A stretch of 64,000 bases of DNA from Deltaproteobacteria bacterium UBA5205 (GCA_002412715.1 DHVP01000006.1:114974-178973), one strand, 5' to 3'. Shown: positions 1 to 8,145, numbered from the stretch's first letter. The notes: generated by a model not told the origin, from the letters alone. Made by a program: numbers and translations.

Positions 1-1
1 G

Positions 2-772
2 CGGAAGGTAAAAAAACGGCTGATGCAGATCGGAGAGATCGAAAATGGTCTCAAAACCGTGAAAAACCGCCTCATACAGGCCAACCTCAGGCTGGTCATC
101 AATATCGCAAAAAAGTACCTCAACCGGGGGCTTTCCTTTCTGGACCTTATCCAGGAAGGCAACATGGGACTCATGAAGGCGGCTGAAAAGTACGACTACC
201 AGAAGGGATACAAGTTCTCAACGTATTCTACATGGTGGATTCGTCAGGCCATTACCAGGGCCATAGCCGACTATGCGCGTACGATACGGGTCCCTGTTCA
301 TGTCCTCGAGACAATGAACAAGATAACCAAGGTCACCATCTCCCTCTTTCAGGAGCTTGGACGGGAACCGAACCTCGACGAGATATCTCTAAAGGCCGGT
401 CTTCCGCTTGAAAAAGTAAGAAAGATCATGAAGGTCTCCAACGAGCCCATCTCGATTGAAACGCCCATAGGCGACGATGAATCTAAACTCGGGGACTTCA
501 TTGCAGATCCTAAGTCACCCTCACCTTTCAATGAACTCGTCAGTATATCTCTCAAGGAGGAGATCGACAAAGTCCTCTCCACTCTGACACCGCGCGAAGA
601 GAAGGTCATACGAATGAGGCTCGGTATCGGCGAAAAGACTGATTACACTCTTGAAGAGGTCGGCGAGGTCTTCGGGCTGACCCGTGAGCGCATCCGCCAG
701 ATCGAGGCAAAAGCCCTGCGCAAACTGAAACACCCTTCGAGGCGCAAGAGACTGGAAAGTTTTCTGGAATAA
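2..772 (+). CDS. rpoD: RNA polymerase sigma-70 factor (RpoD type), 3' part
   Basis: This is the C-terminal part of a primary sigma factor; the frame is open to the left edge, so the true start lies outside the window and the Met at 23 is internal. Region 2 is visible as NLRLVINIAKKY, FLDLIQEGN and YKFSTYSTWWIRQAI (promoter -10 recognition and melting), followed by region 3 and region 4 with the helix-turn-helix near TLEEVGEVFGLTRERIRQIE. The ending HPSRRKRLESFLE matches the RpoD ending rather than RpoS or alternative sigmas. It binds core RNA polymerase and directs housekeeping transcription. A good rho-independent terminator follows. RpoD is the best call; RpoS is less likely because of the C-terminal tail. 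Confidence 0.93.
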   Translation, partial: RKVKKRLMQIGEIENGLKTVKNRLIQANLRLVINIAKKYLNRGLSFLDLIQEGNMGLMKAAEKYDYQKGYKFSTYSTWWIRQAITRAIADYARTIRVPVHVLETMNKITKVTISLFQELGREPNLDEISLKAGLPLEKVRKIMKVSNEPISIETPIGDDESKLGDFIADPKSPSPFNELVSISLKEEIDKVLSTLTPREEKVIRMRLGIGEKTDYTLEEVGEVFGLTRERIRQIEAKALRKLKHPSRRKRLESFLE

Positions 773-822
773 CAGGATTTCGAGTGAAGGCGATTGATTA
801 TCGCCTCTCATCCTTGCTCGTG

Positions 823-867
823 ATAGGTCCAACAGGTCATTAAAACCCTGCAGGACCTATTTTTTTG
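823..867 (+). terminator. Rho-independent terminator of rpoD
   Basis: Stem ATAGGTCC (823-830) pairs with GGACCTAT (853-860), with a further CAGG/CCTG inner stem (833-836 with 847-850), followed by a run of seven T. It lies between convergent rpoD and nrdG and has its T-tract on the + strand, so it serves rpoD. A smaller hairpin (788-806) precedes it. Confidence 0.8.
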
Positions 868-878
868 TTTTCCTGATT

Positions 879-1664
879 TTATTGTTGATAGAGATTGTCT
901 TGTTCGGTTTCCGGGCCTGCAATTCCGAGCTTGTGCGGGCCAACCAGTTCTTCTTTCCCGCTGCCGGCGAGTATCTCCGATGCATTGGCCCTGATCTGAG
1001 TCATTTTGTCCGCGGAAAAAGGCTTGATACGGGAAAAGGCGGGATTCAGAGTGACGTCGGGTCTGAATGTCTGGATGATGAGGTCTTTCGCTCCCTGAAG
1101 CTCGGCAGCAACGGTGTAGACGTCTTCTTCCCTGTGAAGAAAGGGGACCACCGTCATCCTGAAGTGATAGTCGATTCCGCACTCCATGATGAATTCGATG
1201 CTCTCCCGCACTTTGCGGTCATTCACGTTAATGCCGCACCATCTCGAATAGCGGTCCAGCGGGCCCTTGACATCCATGGCAATGCAGTCTATAAGGCCGT
1301 CATTGAAGAGACCTTTCACCACCGAAGGGTTTGATCCGTTCGTGTCGAGTTTGATTGACATGCCTTCGCTCTTCAGAAGGCCGATGAGCCCGAAGACATT
1401 CATGTGTATCGTCGGCTCGCCGCCCGTTACTACAATATTGTCTATCCATTGGGCCCTGTATTTTCTGATCGTCGCCACAACGTATTCAATGGGAACATCC
1501 TCAAGCCCTCCCGGGTTGAGAACGAGATCACGATTGTGACAAAAGGGACACCTGAAGTTGCATCCACCAAGGAACAGAACGGACGCGAGATGCCCCTTCC
1601 AATCCACAAAGCTCGTTTCGATGAACCCCTTTACAGCGGGGCAATCAGGCGCTGTGAACGGCAC
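879..1664 (-). CDS. nrdG: Anaerobic ribonucleotide reductase-activating radical SAM protein
   Basis: Radical SAM activase, 261 aa, that would install the glycyl radical on NrdD by cleaving S-adenosylmethionine. The cluster motif CNFRCPFCHN (CxxxCxxC) lies near residue 35, followed by VVTGGEPT, the SAM-binding GGE motif. The N-terminus KGFIETSFVDWKGH is typical of the NrdG-like pyruvate-formate-lyase-activase group. It is the last gene of the nrdD-glutaredoxin-nrdG operon and its start overlaps the glutaredoxin end by 20 nt, suggesting translational coupling. By sequence alone it could activate another glycyl radical enzyme, but the neighbourhood argues for NrdD. Confidence 0.9.
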   Translation of the reverse strand: MPFTAPDCPAVKGFIETSFVDWKGHLASVLFLGGCNFRCPFCHNRDLVLNPGGLEDVPIEYVVATIRKYRAQWIDNIVVTGGEPTIHMNVFGLIGLLKSEGMSIKLDTNGSNPSVVKGLFNDGLIDCIAMDVKGPLDRYSRWCGINVNDRKVRESIEFIMECGIDYHFRMTVVPFLHREEDVYTVAAELQGAKDLIIQTFRPDVTLNPAFSRIKPFSADKMTQIRANASEILAGSGKEELVGPHKLGIAGPETEQDNLYQQ

Positions 1665-1908
1665 TCAATACCTCGTCGATATGAGGCACGCTGCCTCTCC
1701 ATTCGCCAAGAGAATTTTCTGCCTCATCTTCAACAAGGATGGTCGGCAATGCCATAACGCGGTAAAACGTCGCCTCGGCAAGACCCTCCGTTGTGCCCAC
1801 GTTGAAATCATCGACGGCAACGTTCTTCTCCCGAAGGTGGTCTTTCAGTTGTTTTGCCATCGGGCACATCGGACAATCATCCTTGTAAAAGATCTTCACT
1901 ATCCCCAT
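1645..1908 (-). CDS. Glutaredoxin/NrdH-like redoxin
   Basis: Small thioredoxin-fold protein of 87 aa: beta strand GIVKIFYKDD, active site CPMC near residue 12, and the cis-proline loop MALPTILV near residue 54. It sits between nrdD and nrdG on the same strand with a 40-nt gap after nrdD, so it is probably part of the reductase operon. In class III reductases the reductant is either formate or a redoxin; a redoxin encoded inside the operon suggests the second (inference). The CPMC site and length are close to NrdH/glutaredoxin-like proteins. Confidence 0.85.
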   Translation of the reverse strand: MGIVKIFYKDDCPMCPMAKQLKDHLREKNVAVDDFNVGTTEGLAEATFYRVMALPTILVEDEAENSLGEWRGSVPHIDEVLSAVHSA

Positions 1909-1948
1909 CAGCCCCTCCTAAGAAATTTTGAAAAATTGATGTTACTTT

Positions 1949-4033
1949 TCAATCGTTTGCAGCTTTGCGCTTTTCGGAGAAGAATTCCACATTGCGATAG
2001 CGGTCTTTGAGTTCACCTAATTTGCCCTTGTTCCAACTTGAAACCTTTGTAAAGTAACCGGTGATCCTCGTAATGCCGTCCACATCGGTTGAACCGCAGT
2101 ATGAGCAGGTATCCGTAAGGCCACGTCCTGTTCTATGGCATTTGTTGCACGTCGTGAACTCGGGCGAGAACGCTATCTGGTCGTTTGTTGTATGCTTGAA
2201 GGTCTTGATAACGAAATCCGCAATGGCCTCTTTCGATGGCTGTGCCTCACCTAGCCAGACATGCGATATCGAACCTGCCTCGATGAGAGGATGGAAAAGC
2301 CCCTCTGTAGTGACCCGTTCGATGGGATTCATTGCGTGTTTCACATTCAGGTGTGTTGAATTGGTGTAGTACACCTCTCCGGAGGCAATATCACCCTTCA
2401 TAATCCTTCCCGCGTGCGGCGAGAAATACCGAAGGTCCAACCGGGCGAAACGGTAGCTCGTGCTTTCCGCCGGCGTCTGCTCCAGGACAATCTTCATGTT
2501 TTCCTGGCGGCGCATCTTTTCGGTCAGGAGGTTCATATGGGCGATCGCCTTGATGCCGAACTTGAGGGCCCGTTTCGAATCATGCATTTCCTCGCCGGTA
2601 TGTATCTGTACCATCTCGTTGAGCCCGACCATGCCGATAAGATGAGAGGCATGGTTAAACCTGAGATAGGGCATTCCGTCCCGATTCATTGTAAGAAGCG
2701 CCAGAGGTCCGTTTTCACCCAGGGAGAGGAGCTTCTCCATGAAGACCCTTTTTTCTTTATGGGCCCTGACGGCAAGGACGAACCTTTCGGTGATGAGGTT
2801 GAAGAGCTTCGTATCGTCGTTCTTTGCCATATACGCCAGCCGCGGCAGGTTGAGGGAGACGTTCTGAAGGGCACAGTAACGCATTCTCCAGGGTTCCCTG
2901 GCATCGAGAAGGTCGCTCTCTTCAAGTTTGAAGCTGAGCCTGCAGCATTCGGATATCTTGGCGGTCTCGCCCCGGTCAAAAACATAATAGGTATTGCCCT
3001 TATCGGCGGCCACGTCCGAAATGAGGTTGAGAAAATCCATGTGTCCGTCGGTATGAAAGAACTTTTCAGTGATGTGGACGATCGGCTTCGGGAAGAAGAA
3101 TGGCCGCCCTGCCCCGTCGCCTTCCTTGAAAACCTCAAAGAGTTTCCAGGCAAAGCGCTGGGCCTCTTTTTCGTACTCTCCGTAAGTCTTACCCGTGAAT
3201 TTACCACCGGGGCCGATAGCGGGAACAGTGACAAAATGCTTCGGTATCTCCCAATAGATGTTGATATCGGTGAAGATCGCCTGGCCTCCCCTGGCCACCG
3301 CCTGCTGGGAAAACTCGAAAATGAGCATCTGAGCGAGCTGCTTCACGTCGCCATCACTCATCCCTTCTATGTAAGGCGCGAAGAAAATGTTTATGGCGTC
3401 CCAGCCGATGGCACCCGCGAAATGGCTTTGCAGTGCCGCTGCAAACTTGACAAGGTGGGCAAGAAGAACCTCAGCATGCTTCGCAGGCTTGGCCATGGAG
3501 AGGGAATGAGGCAGGTCAAGACCGAATTTCTTAATATATTCCAGTGATTGGCCGCTGCAATACGGTCTGTCGACAAAGCCAAGGTCGTGGAGGTGTATAT
3601 CGCCGTTCATGTGGGCATCGGCGACTTCCTGGGAGAAAACGGACAGGAGGGCATATTCCTTCTTAATGCCTTCAGCAAGGGTCAGGTTCGTTGCCTCAGG
3701 GCCATGGGGTACGTTTGCATTCTCCTTGTTGGGGTGCAGGATGAGGCTATCCACATCATAAAGGGGCATACCGAGCCTTGTATGCATTTTGCGGGAGGTC
3801 TCGAGCCCTTTTTCAATCAATCTTGCATTTACGAGCTCCCTGATAAGAGGTGCGGTGATCACTTCGATCCCGGATTTCCTGATCATCTGCTCTACTTCTT
3901 TGCTTATCTCTTCGGCTGAATCGCGATCGATCAGGGTTTCCCTGATGAGCGCATCAACGATCTTCGACCGGTTCCAACCGGAAATGCTTTCCTCTGAAGT
4001 CCTGACAAAAAGATTCAGATCCGTTGTTTCCAT
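1949..4033 (-). CDS. nrdD: Anaerobic (class III) ribonucleoside-triphosphate reductase
   Basis: 694-aa glycyl radical enzyme that reduces ribonucleoside triphosphates to deoxynucleotides without oxygen. An ATP-cone regulatory domain occupies roughly residues 10-95 (WNRSKIVDALIRETL). The body contains the cysteine-bearing ISECCRLSF segment. The C-terminus has four cysteines (CNKCHRTG and CSYCGST) that form the structural zinc site, then ITRITGYFTK carrying the glycyl-radical Gly. It is followed by a redoxin and nrdG. Two NrdR-like palindromes lie about 95-140 bp upstream of its start, so repression by NrdR is likely. Confidence 0.95.
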   Translation of the reverse strand: METTDLNLFVRTSEESISGWNRSKIVDALIRETLIDRDSAEEISKEVEQMIRKSGIEVITAPLIRELVNARLIEKGLETSRKMHTRLGMPLYDVDSLILHPNKENANVPHGPEATNLTLAEGIKKEYALLSVFSQEVADAHMNGDIHLHDLGFVDRPYCSGQSLEYIKKFGLDLPHSLSMAKPAKHAEVLLAHLVKFAAALQSHFAGAIGWDAINIFFAPYIEGMSDGDVKQLAQMLIFEFSQQAVARGGQAIFTDINIYWEIPKHFVTVPAIGPGGKFTGKTYGEYEKEAQRFAWKLFEVFKEGDGAGRPFFFPKPIVHITEKFFHTDGHMDFLNLISDVAADKGNTYYVFDRGETAKISECCRLSFKLEESDLLDAREPWRMRYCALQNVSLNLPRLAYMAKNDDTKLFNLITERFVLAVRAHKEKRVFMEKLLSLGENGPLALLTMNRDGMPYLRFNHASHLIGMVGLNEMVQIHTGEEMHDSKRALKFGIKAIAHMNLLTEKMRRQENMKIVLEQTPAESTSYRFARLDLRYFSPHAGRIMKGDIASGEVYYTNSTHLNVKHAMNPIERVTTEGLFHPLIEAGSISHVWLGEAQPSKEAIADFVIKTFKHTTNDQIAFSPEFTTCNKCHRTGRGLTDTCSYCGSTDVDGITRITGYFTKVSSWNKGKLGELKDRYRNVEFFSEKRKAAND

Positions 4034-4127
4034 GCAACCCCCTATCAGAATTGATTACTCTTTCGTATTTCGTTGTTAAAGCAGATGATACTTCCCGGAA
4101 TGAAACTTCGCCGCAATCCCCTCCGAA

Positions 4128-4174
4128 ACACTACATGTAGTATGCTTGCTAAATATCCATACTACATGTAGTAC
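4128..4174 (-). promoter_or_regulatory. Tandem NrdR-box operator upstream of nrdD
   Basis: Two copies of ACTACATGTAGT (4130-4141 and 4161-4172) are each perfect 12-bp palindromes with AT-rich flanks. Their centres are 31 bp apart, three helical turns, which is the known architecture of paired NrdR boxes. They sit in the 347-bp gap 4034-4380 before nrdD; the rest of that gap shows no gene. No nrdR gene is in the window. The core differs from the enterobacterial consensus but keeps the inverted CTA/TAG layout. Confidence 0.75.
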
Positions 4175-4380
4175 TTTTTACCCGAGCAACCCATCCGTTG
4201 TCAAGACATTTTTTGAGTTTTTTCAGCGTCTGTTACTATGGAATATTTTTTGAAAATTTTATACATAGCCCGATTTCTTCAAGAATTTTCTCACTCGTGC
4301 TTCAATGAGAGATAATCTGTTGTATGCACCAAATTGCGATCGCTAATGAGGCCTTTTTCGCGTTGCGACCACCCGGCCGA

Positions 4381-5358
4381 CTATATCCGCTGGGTTTTCA
4401 TCGCTTCGGCAGCCTCTTCGGGTGTTATTGACGATACGGAGAATTCATCTTCCCGTTTATACTTCGATGACCGGAAGTCTCTGGGCAGGATCTCGATATG
4501 CCAGTGATAGTATTCATGGAAAGGAAGCTCGTCGCCACGCGTCTGGGCTAATGTGGTATTAGGCGAGGTATGTATCTCCATGGTGTACGCATTGGCGAAC
4601 TGCTCTACACGCTTCATCACGTCAAGCAGCATATCGGTAAGGTCGTCCTTGACCCCCTGGCTCGTCAGGTTTTCGTAACTGGCTTCATGAAACCTCGGTA
4701 ATATCCACGTTTCATAGGAAAACCGCGACGCGAAGGGACAAATGGCCACGAAACTCCTGTTCATACTCACCAGTCTTTTGCCCTGGCGTATCTCCTGACT
4801 GATAATATCACAGAGGAGACATCTGGCTTTTTGGCCAAAATGGTTGCGGGTGATGATGACCTCGCGGGAGACGCGCGCCGGTAAGATGGGCGTGGCCAGC
4901 ACGTGAGAGTGAGGATGCAGGAGATAGGACCCGGCAAGCTCGCCGTGGTTCTTGAATACCTGCACGTATTTGAAACGTTTATCACCCTTGAGGTCGAGGA
5001 TGCGGCCCCTGTACATATCCAGCACCAGCTGCAGTTCAGGCCTGCTGTACATCGACATGGCCTTGGAGTGGGACCTGCTTTCCACGATTATCTCGTGAGC
5101 CCCTACATTTCCCATCTTATCGTACAGACCTTCGCCCCGCCTGTCCTCCGCAACCTCTATTACAAAAATAGGGTTGGAGGCCGGAAAACAACGGACAACC
5201 CAGTCACCGCAGTCATCGGCATATTCACGGATAGTCGGAGGGGTCAACGACTCATGACCGGGGCAGAAGGGGCAAACTCCGGTTCCACCTGACTTCGAAC
5301 CGCCATACCCTACAACTACCCAGTTGCCCGACAGAGGGTCTCTTCTTAGCTCCGCCAT
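4381..5358 (-). CDS. galT: Galactose-1-phosphate uridylyltransferase family protein
   Basis: 325 aa, two HIT-like halves as in GalT. The N-terminus LRRDPLSGNWVVV and the zinc pair CPFCPG are typical. The active-site segment is KNHGELAG...HPHSH near residues 135-152, and the second half has HWHIEILPR near residue 285. The family moves a nucleotidyl group between UDP-glucose and galactose-1-phosphate through a histidine. The residue after HPHS is His where classical GalT has Gln, so substrate choice (UDP-sugar, ADP-sugar or a nucleotide phosphorylase reaction) is uncertain. It is divergent from suhB with an 84-bp gap. Confidence 0.82.
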   Translation of the reverse strand: MAELRRDPLSGNWVVVGYGGSKSGGTGVCPFCPGHESLTPPTIREYADDCGDWVVRCFPASNPIFVIEVAEDRRGEGLYDKMGNVGAHEIIVESRSHSKAMSMYSRPELQLVLDMYRGRILDLKGDKRFKYVQVFKNHGELAGSYLLHPHSHVLATPILPARVSREVIITRNHFGQKARCLLCDIISQEIRQGKRLVSMNRSFVAICPFASRFSYETWILPRFHEASYENLTSQGVKDDLTDMLLDVMKRVEQFANAYTMEIHTSPNTTLAQTRGDELPFHEYYHWHIEILPRDFRSSKYKREDEFSVSSITPEEAAEAMKTQRI

Positions 5359-5406
5359 TGGGGAAATAATAGACTAGAACCGTACCGTTGTCAATTCACT
5401 GTTTCC

Positions 5407-5436
5407 TTGCAAATGAAAGAAATTATCGATTAGAAT
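5407..5436 (+). promoter_or_regulatory. Putative sigma-70 promoter of the inositol monophosphatase gene
   Basis: TTGCAA (5407-5412) and TAGAAT (5431-5436) are 18 bp apart. The expected transcription start falls at about 5443, which is the A of the ATG; there is no Shine-Dalgarno sequence before that ATG. This suggests a leaderless transcript. Confidence 0.5.
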
Positions 5437-5442
5437 AATCTT

Positions 5443-6240
5443 ATGAACGACCCTCTGCAGTCAGCCGTTGAAATCGCACTTGAGTCCGGGAAGATACAAC
5501 GGGAGTCGCTCAAGAAAGACTTCGCGATCCATCACAAAGGCGAGATAAACCTTGTCACGGATGTCGACATCGCCTGTCAGGAAAAAATCATATCGATGAT
5601 AAAAGAACGCTTCCCCGACGACGACATTATCAGCGAGGAAAAGTCGAACCGCTTCGATGGGGACAACAACAGGTGGATCATCGACCCCATTGACGGTACG
5701 ACGAACTATGCCCATGGATATCCTTTTTTCTGTACATCCATTGCCTATGAGAAGAAAGGCAAGGTCGTCGCCGGAGTTGTCTACAATCCGATCATGGATG
5801 AGCTCTTTTTCGCCGCCCGGGGGAAAGGGGCATACCTTAACGGCAACAGGATAAAGGTTTCATCGGTGGCGAAAATGAAAAAGTCGCTTCTCAGCACGGG
5901 CTTTCCCTACGATATCGCGACAAACCCCGACAATAATATCAACCATTTTGTTCGCTTCCTCTACGAGGCCCAGGCAGTCCGCAGGGACGGTTCCGCCGCT
6001 TTAAACCTGAGCTACGTCGCATGCGGCCGATTTGACGGTTTTTGGGAGCTGCACCTCAACCCCTGGGACCTGGCCGCCGGCGCCCTCATTGCTGAAGAGG
6101 CGGGGGGCGTGATCACGGACCTTCGAGGGCGAACATTTAACATTTATGACGGGGCGGTCCTCGCTTCCAATGGTCTCATCCACAAAGCCATGGTAAGGGT
6201 GATCGAAAAGGACGGCGGGCCCTCCGGCAAAGTCGGCTAA
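5443..6240 (+). CDS. suhB: Inositol-1-monophosphatase family phosphatase
   Basis: 265-aa Mg2+-dependent phosphatase of the IMPase/SuhB family. Metal-binding motifs in order: VTDVD near residue 38, the EE pair near 65, IDPIDGTTNYAHG near 82 and the C-terminal WDLAAGALIAEEAGG near 210, the family signature. It would hydrolyse inositol phosphates or related sugar phosphates, and SuhB homologues also act with RNA polymerase. The start ATG has no visible ribosome-binding site and lies where transcription is predicted to begin. A V4R/kinase pair follows in the same direction. Confidence 0.92.
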   Translation: MNDPLQSAVEIALESGKIQRESLKKDFAIHHKGEINLVTDVDIACQEKIISMIKERFPDDDIISEEKSNRFDGDNNRWIIDPIDGTTNYAHGYPFFCTSIAYEKKGKVVAGVVYNPIMDELFFAARGKGAYLNGNRIKVSSVAKMKKSLLSTGFPYDIATNPDNNINHFVRFLYEAQAVRRDGSAALNLSYVACGRFDGFWELHLNPWDLAAGALIAEEAGGVITDLRGRTFNIYDGAVLASNGLIHKAMVRVIEKDGGPSGKVG

Positions 6241-6306
6241 AACCTGAAATAATGCATGGTTTCGAGGCTCCCGGAAAAACCAGGAGACAATCGGGGAGAA
6301 GATCAC

Positions 6307-6756
6307 ATGAAAGAGTACCGGATCGATGATATTAAGAATATAGTACGCCCCAAGCTGGGCGATGACGTGCCGCTCGTTCTTTTTCGTATCCTCCGAATCA
6401 TAGGTATGCGCGGCATCCTCGGTGAGACTTCAGGTGCCACCCTCTACATGATGGGCAAGCGCGTCGGCAACATGCTCCCGGCGGCAACGATGGACGAATT
6501 CACCGCGACGATCCGCGATCTCAAGATCGGGATCCCGGAGGCAACCATTACAGATGAGGACCACATCAACGTAAAGCTTTACGAGTGCATAACCTGCGCC
6601 GGTTTCACCTATACCGGTGAGATGTTCTGTGATATGGAAAGCGGGATCATAGCGGGACTCCTCGAGAATGTTCATGGTAAAAAAGCGAAGTCGACCCAGA
6701 CCAAGAGCTGGTCCGTGGGTTACAATTATTGCGAGTTCGAGGTTTTTCTGTACTGA
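6307..6756 (+). CDS. V4R (4-vinyl reductase) domain sensor protein
   Basis: 149 aa. The start at 6307 is preferred over an upstream in-frame ATG because GGGGAG lies just before it. Most of the protein is one V4R domain: ILGETSGATLYMMGKRVG in the first half, then the cysteine-containing half CITCAGF..GEMFCDMESGIIAG and a C-terminal CEFEVFLY strand. V4R domains bind small molecules (tetrapyrrole-type or hydrocarbon ligands in known cases) and usually regulate. Its stop codon overlaps the ATG of a histidine kinase that has no sensor domain of its own, so this protein may supply the input signal. Confidence 0.85.
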   Translation: MKEYRIDDIKNIVRPKLGDDVPLVLFRILRIIGMRGILGETSGATLYMMGKRVGNMLPAATMDEFTATIRDLKIGIPEATITDEDHINVKLYECITCAGFTYTGEMFCDMESGIIAGLLENVHGKKAKSTQTKSWSVGYNYCEFEVFLY

Positions 6757-7658
6757 TGACACCTCGGAAAAAAAAAGGCGAGACCCTATCCGCCGACCGC
6801 ACAAGAGACCTCGAAATAGCCCTTGAAGAGGAAAAAAGTCTTTCCCGGGCGCGAAACACCCTCCTCGAATCGAACATAAAAGAACTCAACGATGTCTACC
6901 TTGCCTTGAACGACAAGCTGAAGGTCCTGCGCAACCGTGACGAACGCATCAAGGGTTTCGAGGCACAGCTCGTTCGGGCAAACAAACTGTCCTCGCTCGG
7001 AGAACTGGCCGGGTCTATCGCCCACGAAATCAAGAATCCCCTTATTGCCATTCAGGGTTTCGCAAAAAGGATAGCGAAGGCAGAAGACCTGGAGAAGGTC
7101 AGGCGTTACGCGGAGCTTATAGACAAGGAAGCGGGCAGGCTTGCCAACGTACTCATGAAGCTCCTCGATTTCTCCAGGATGGATGAACCCCGGAGAGAAG
7201 AACACGATCTCAACGATATCGTTGAGGATACGGTCCTCTTCATGGAGCACCACCTCACCCGATTCAAAGGCGTGAACGTCGAGGTTCTGAGCAGCAGTGA
7301 ACCCGTCGTGGTCGCGATCGACAGGATACATATCCAGCAGGCGCTGGTGAACCTCATAAACAATGCGGCCCAGGCGATGCCGAAGGGCGGCACGATCACG
7401 ATTTCAGCAGGCACCGAAGATGGTTTCGGCTTCATAAGCGTGGCCGATGAGGGCGGCGGAATCGACGAGGAGATCATGGAAAAGATCTTCGAACCCTTCT
7501 TCACGACCAAACCGAAGGGCGAGGGAACCGGTCTGGGTCTTTCCCTCAGCAGGAGGCTTCTCGAAACAAACCAGGGCTCACTCAACGTGCAGACAAAACC
7601 TGGCAAAGGCAGCACCTTTCGAATGCTTTTGCCCCTGATAGAAGCAGGTCACAAGTAA
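6756..7658 (+). CDS. Soluble sensor histidine kinase
   Basis: 300 aa; the start at 6756 overlaps the TGA of the V4R gene (TGATG), a sign of translational coupling. The N-terminal ~75 residues are a charged coiled coil with no transmembrane segment. The phosphoacceptor box is SIAHEIKNPL near residue 92. The ATPase domain shows the N box NLINNAAQAM, G1 VADEGGGID and G2 GEGTGLGLSL. It lacks PAS, GAF or membrane sensing regions, so it probably takes input from the V4R protein. No response regulator is adjacent. The last codons lie in the edge of a repeat element. Confidence 0.9.
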   Translation: MTPRKKKGETLSADRTRDLEIALEEEKSLSRARNTLLESNIKELNDVYLALNDKLKVLRNRDERIKGFEAQLVRANKLSSLGELAGSIAHEIKNPLIAIQGFAKRIAKAEDLEKVRRYAELIDKEAGRLANVLMKLLDFSRMDEPRREEHDLNDIVEDTVLFMEHHLTRFKGVNVEVLSSSEPVVVAIDRIHIQQALVNLINNAAQAMPKGGTITISAGTEDGFGFISVADEGGGIDEEIMEKIFEPFFTTKPKGEGTGLGLSLSRRLLETNQGSLNVQTKPGKGSTFRMLLPLIEAGHK

Positions 7659-7716
7659 TGGGGAAAAAACCTGACGTAGTCCCCGCCCCCCATTACCTAT
7701 TACCCATTACCCACAT

Positions 7717-8105
7717 CTGTCCAAAATAATGTAAAGGTCAACCTTTTTCCGGACAGTCACAGACTATCGCACAGTTCCCATACGCTTCCTCCGTCATTCC
7801 GGCCCCTTCTTCTTCCGTCATTCCGGCGAAGGCCGGAAACCAGAAGAGATTATGGATAAGGAACCACCATCCGAAGGGACATCCAACCATCCTCTTTAAA
7901 CACTGTATGGTGCTCTGTATACGTATACTTCCTTTTGTATGAGAGGTCTTCCTGGATTCCGGCCTGCGCCGGAATGACGAATAGAGAAAACCGGAATGAC
8001 GAACTGAACGAGATTAGGCAACCTAGTTTTGAAATGCGGGATTTACCTGTCCTGAATCATTGCTTTACAAGGAAAGCAGTCCGGGAAATGAATTATTTTG
8101 GACAG
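7717..8105. mobile_element. 389-bp element with 14-bp perfect terminal inverted repeats
   Basis: CTGTCCAAAATAAT at 7717-7730 is repeated in inverted form at 8092-8105. The element has no coding capacity, so it would be non-autonomous (MITE-like). Sequence CCCATTACCTATTACC occurs on both sides, as if the element had entered a heptamer tract. No second copy is seen in the window and no target duplication is clear. Confidence 0.45.
7816..7979. mobile_element. 164-bp palindrome-ended MITE-like element, copy A
   Basis: The ends at 7816-7843 and 7951-7979 are inverted repeats of the widespread type CGTCATTCCGGCG/GGCCGGAA. The interior aligns by eye over its whole length with the reverse complement of the interior of copy B at 19690-19853, and both copies are 164 bp, so they are two members of one family in opposite orientations. 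Confidence 0.65.
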
Positions 8106-8145
8106 CAGTGACCCATTACCTATTACCTGTCACCATTACCTGCCT

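Noticed and set aside
7816..7843. Palindromic CCGGCGAAGGCCGG sequences as rho-independent terminators
   Set aside because: They lack T-tracts and recur as paired ends of a 164-bp element.
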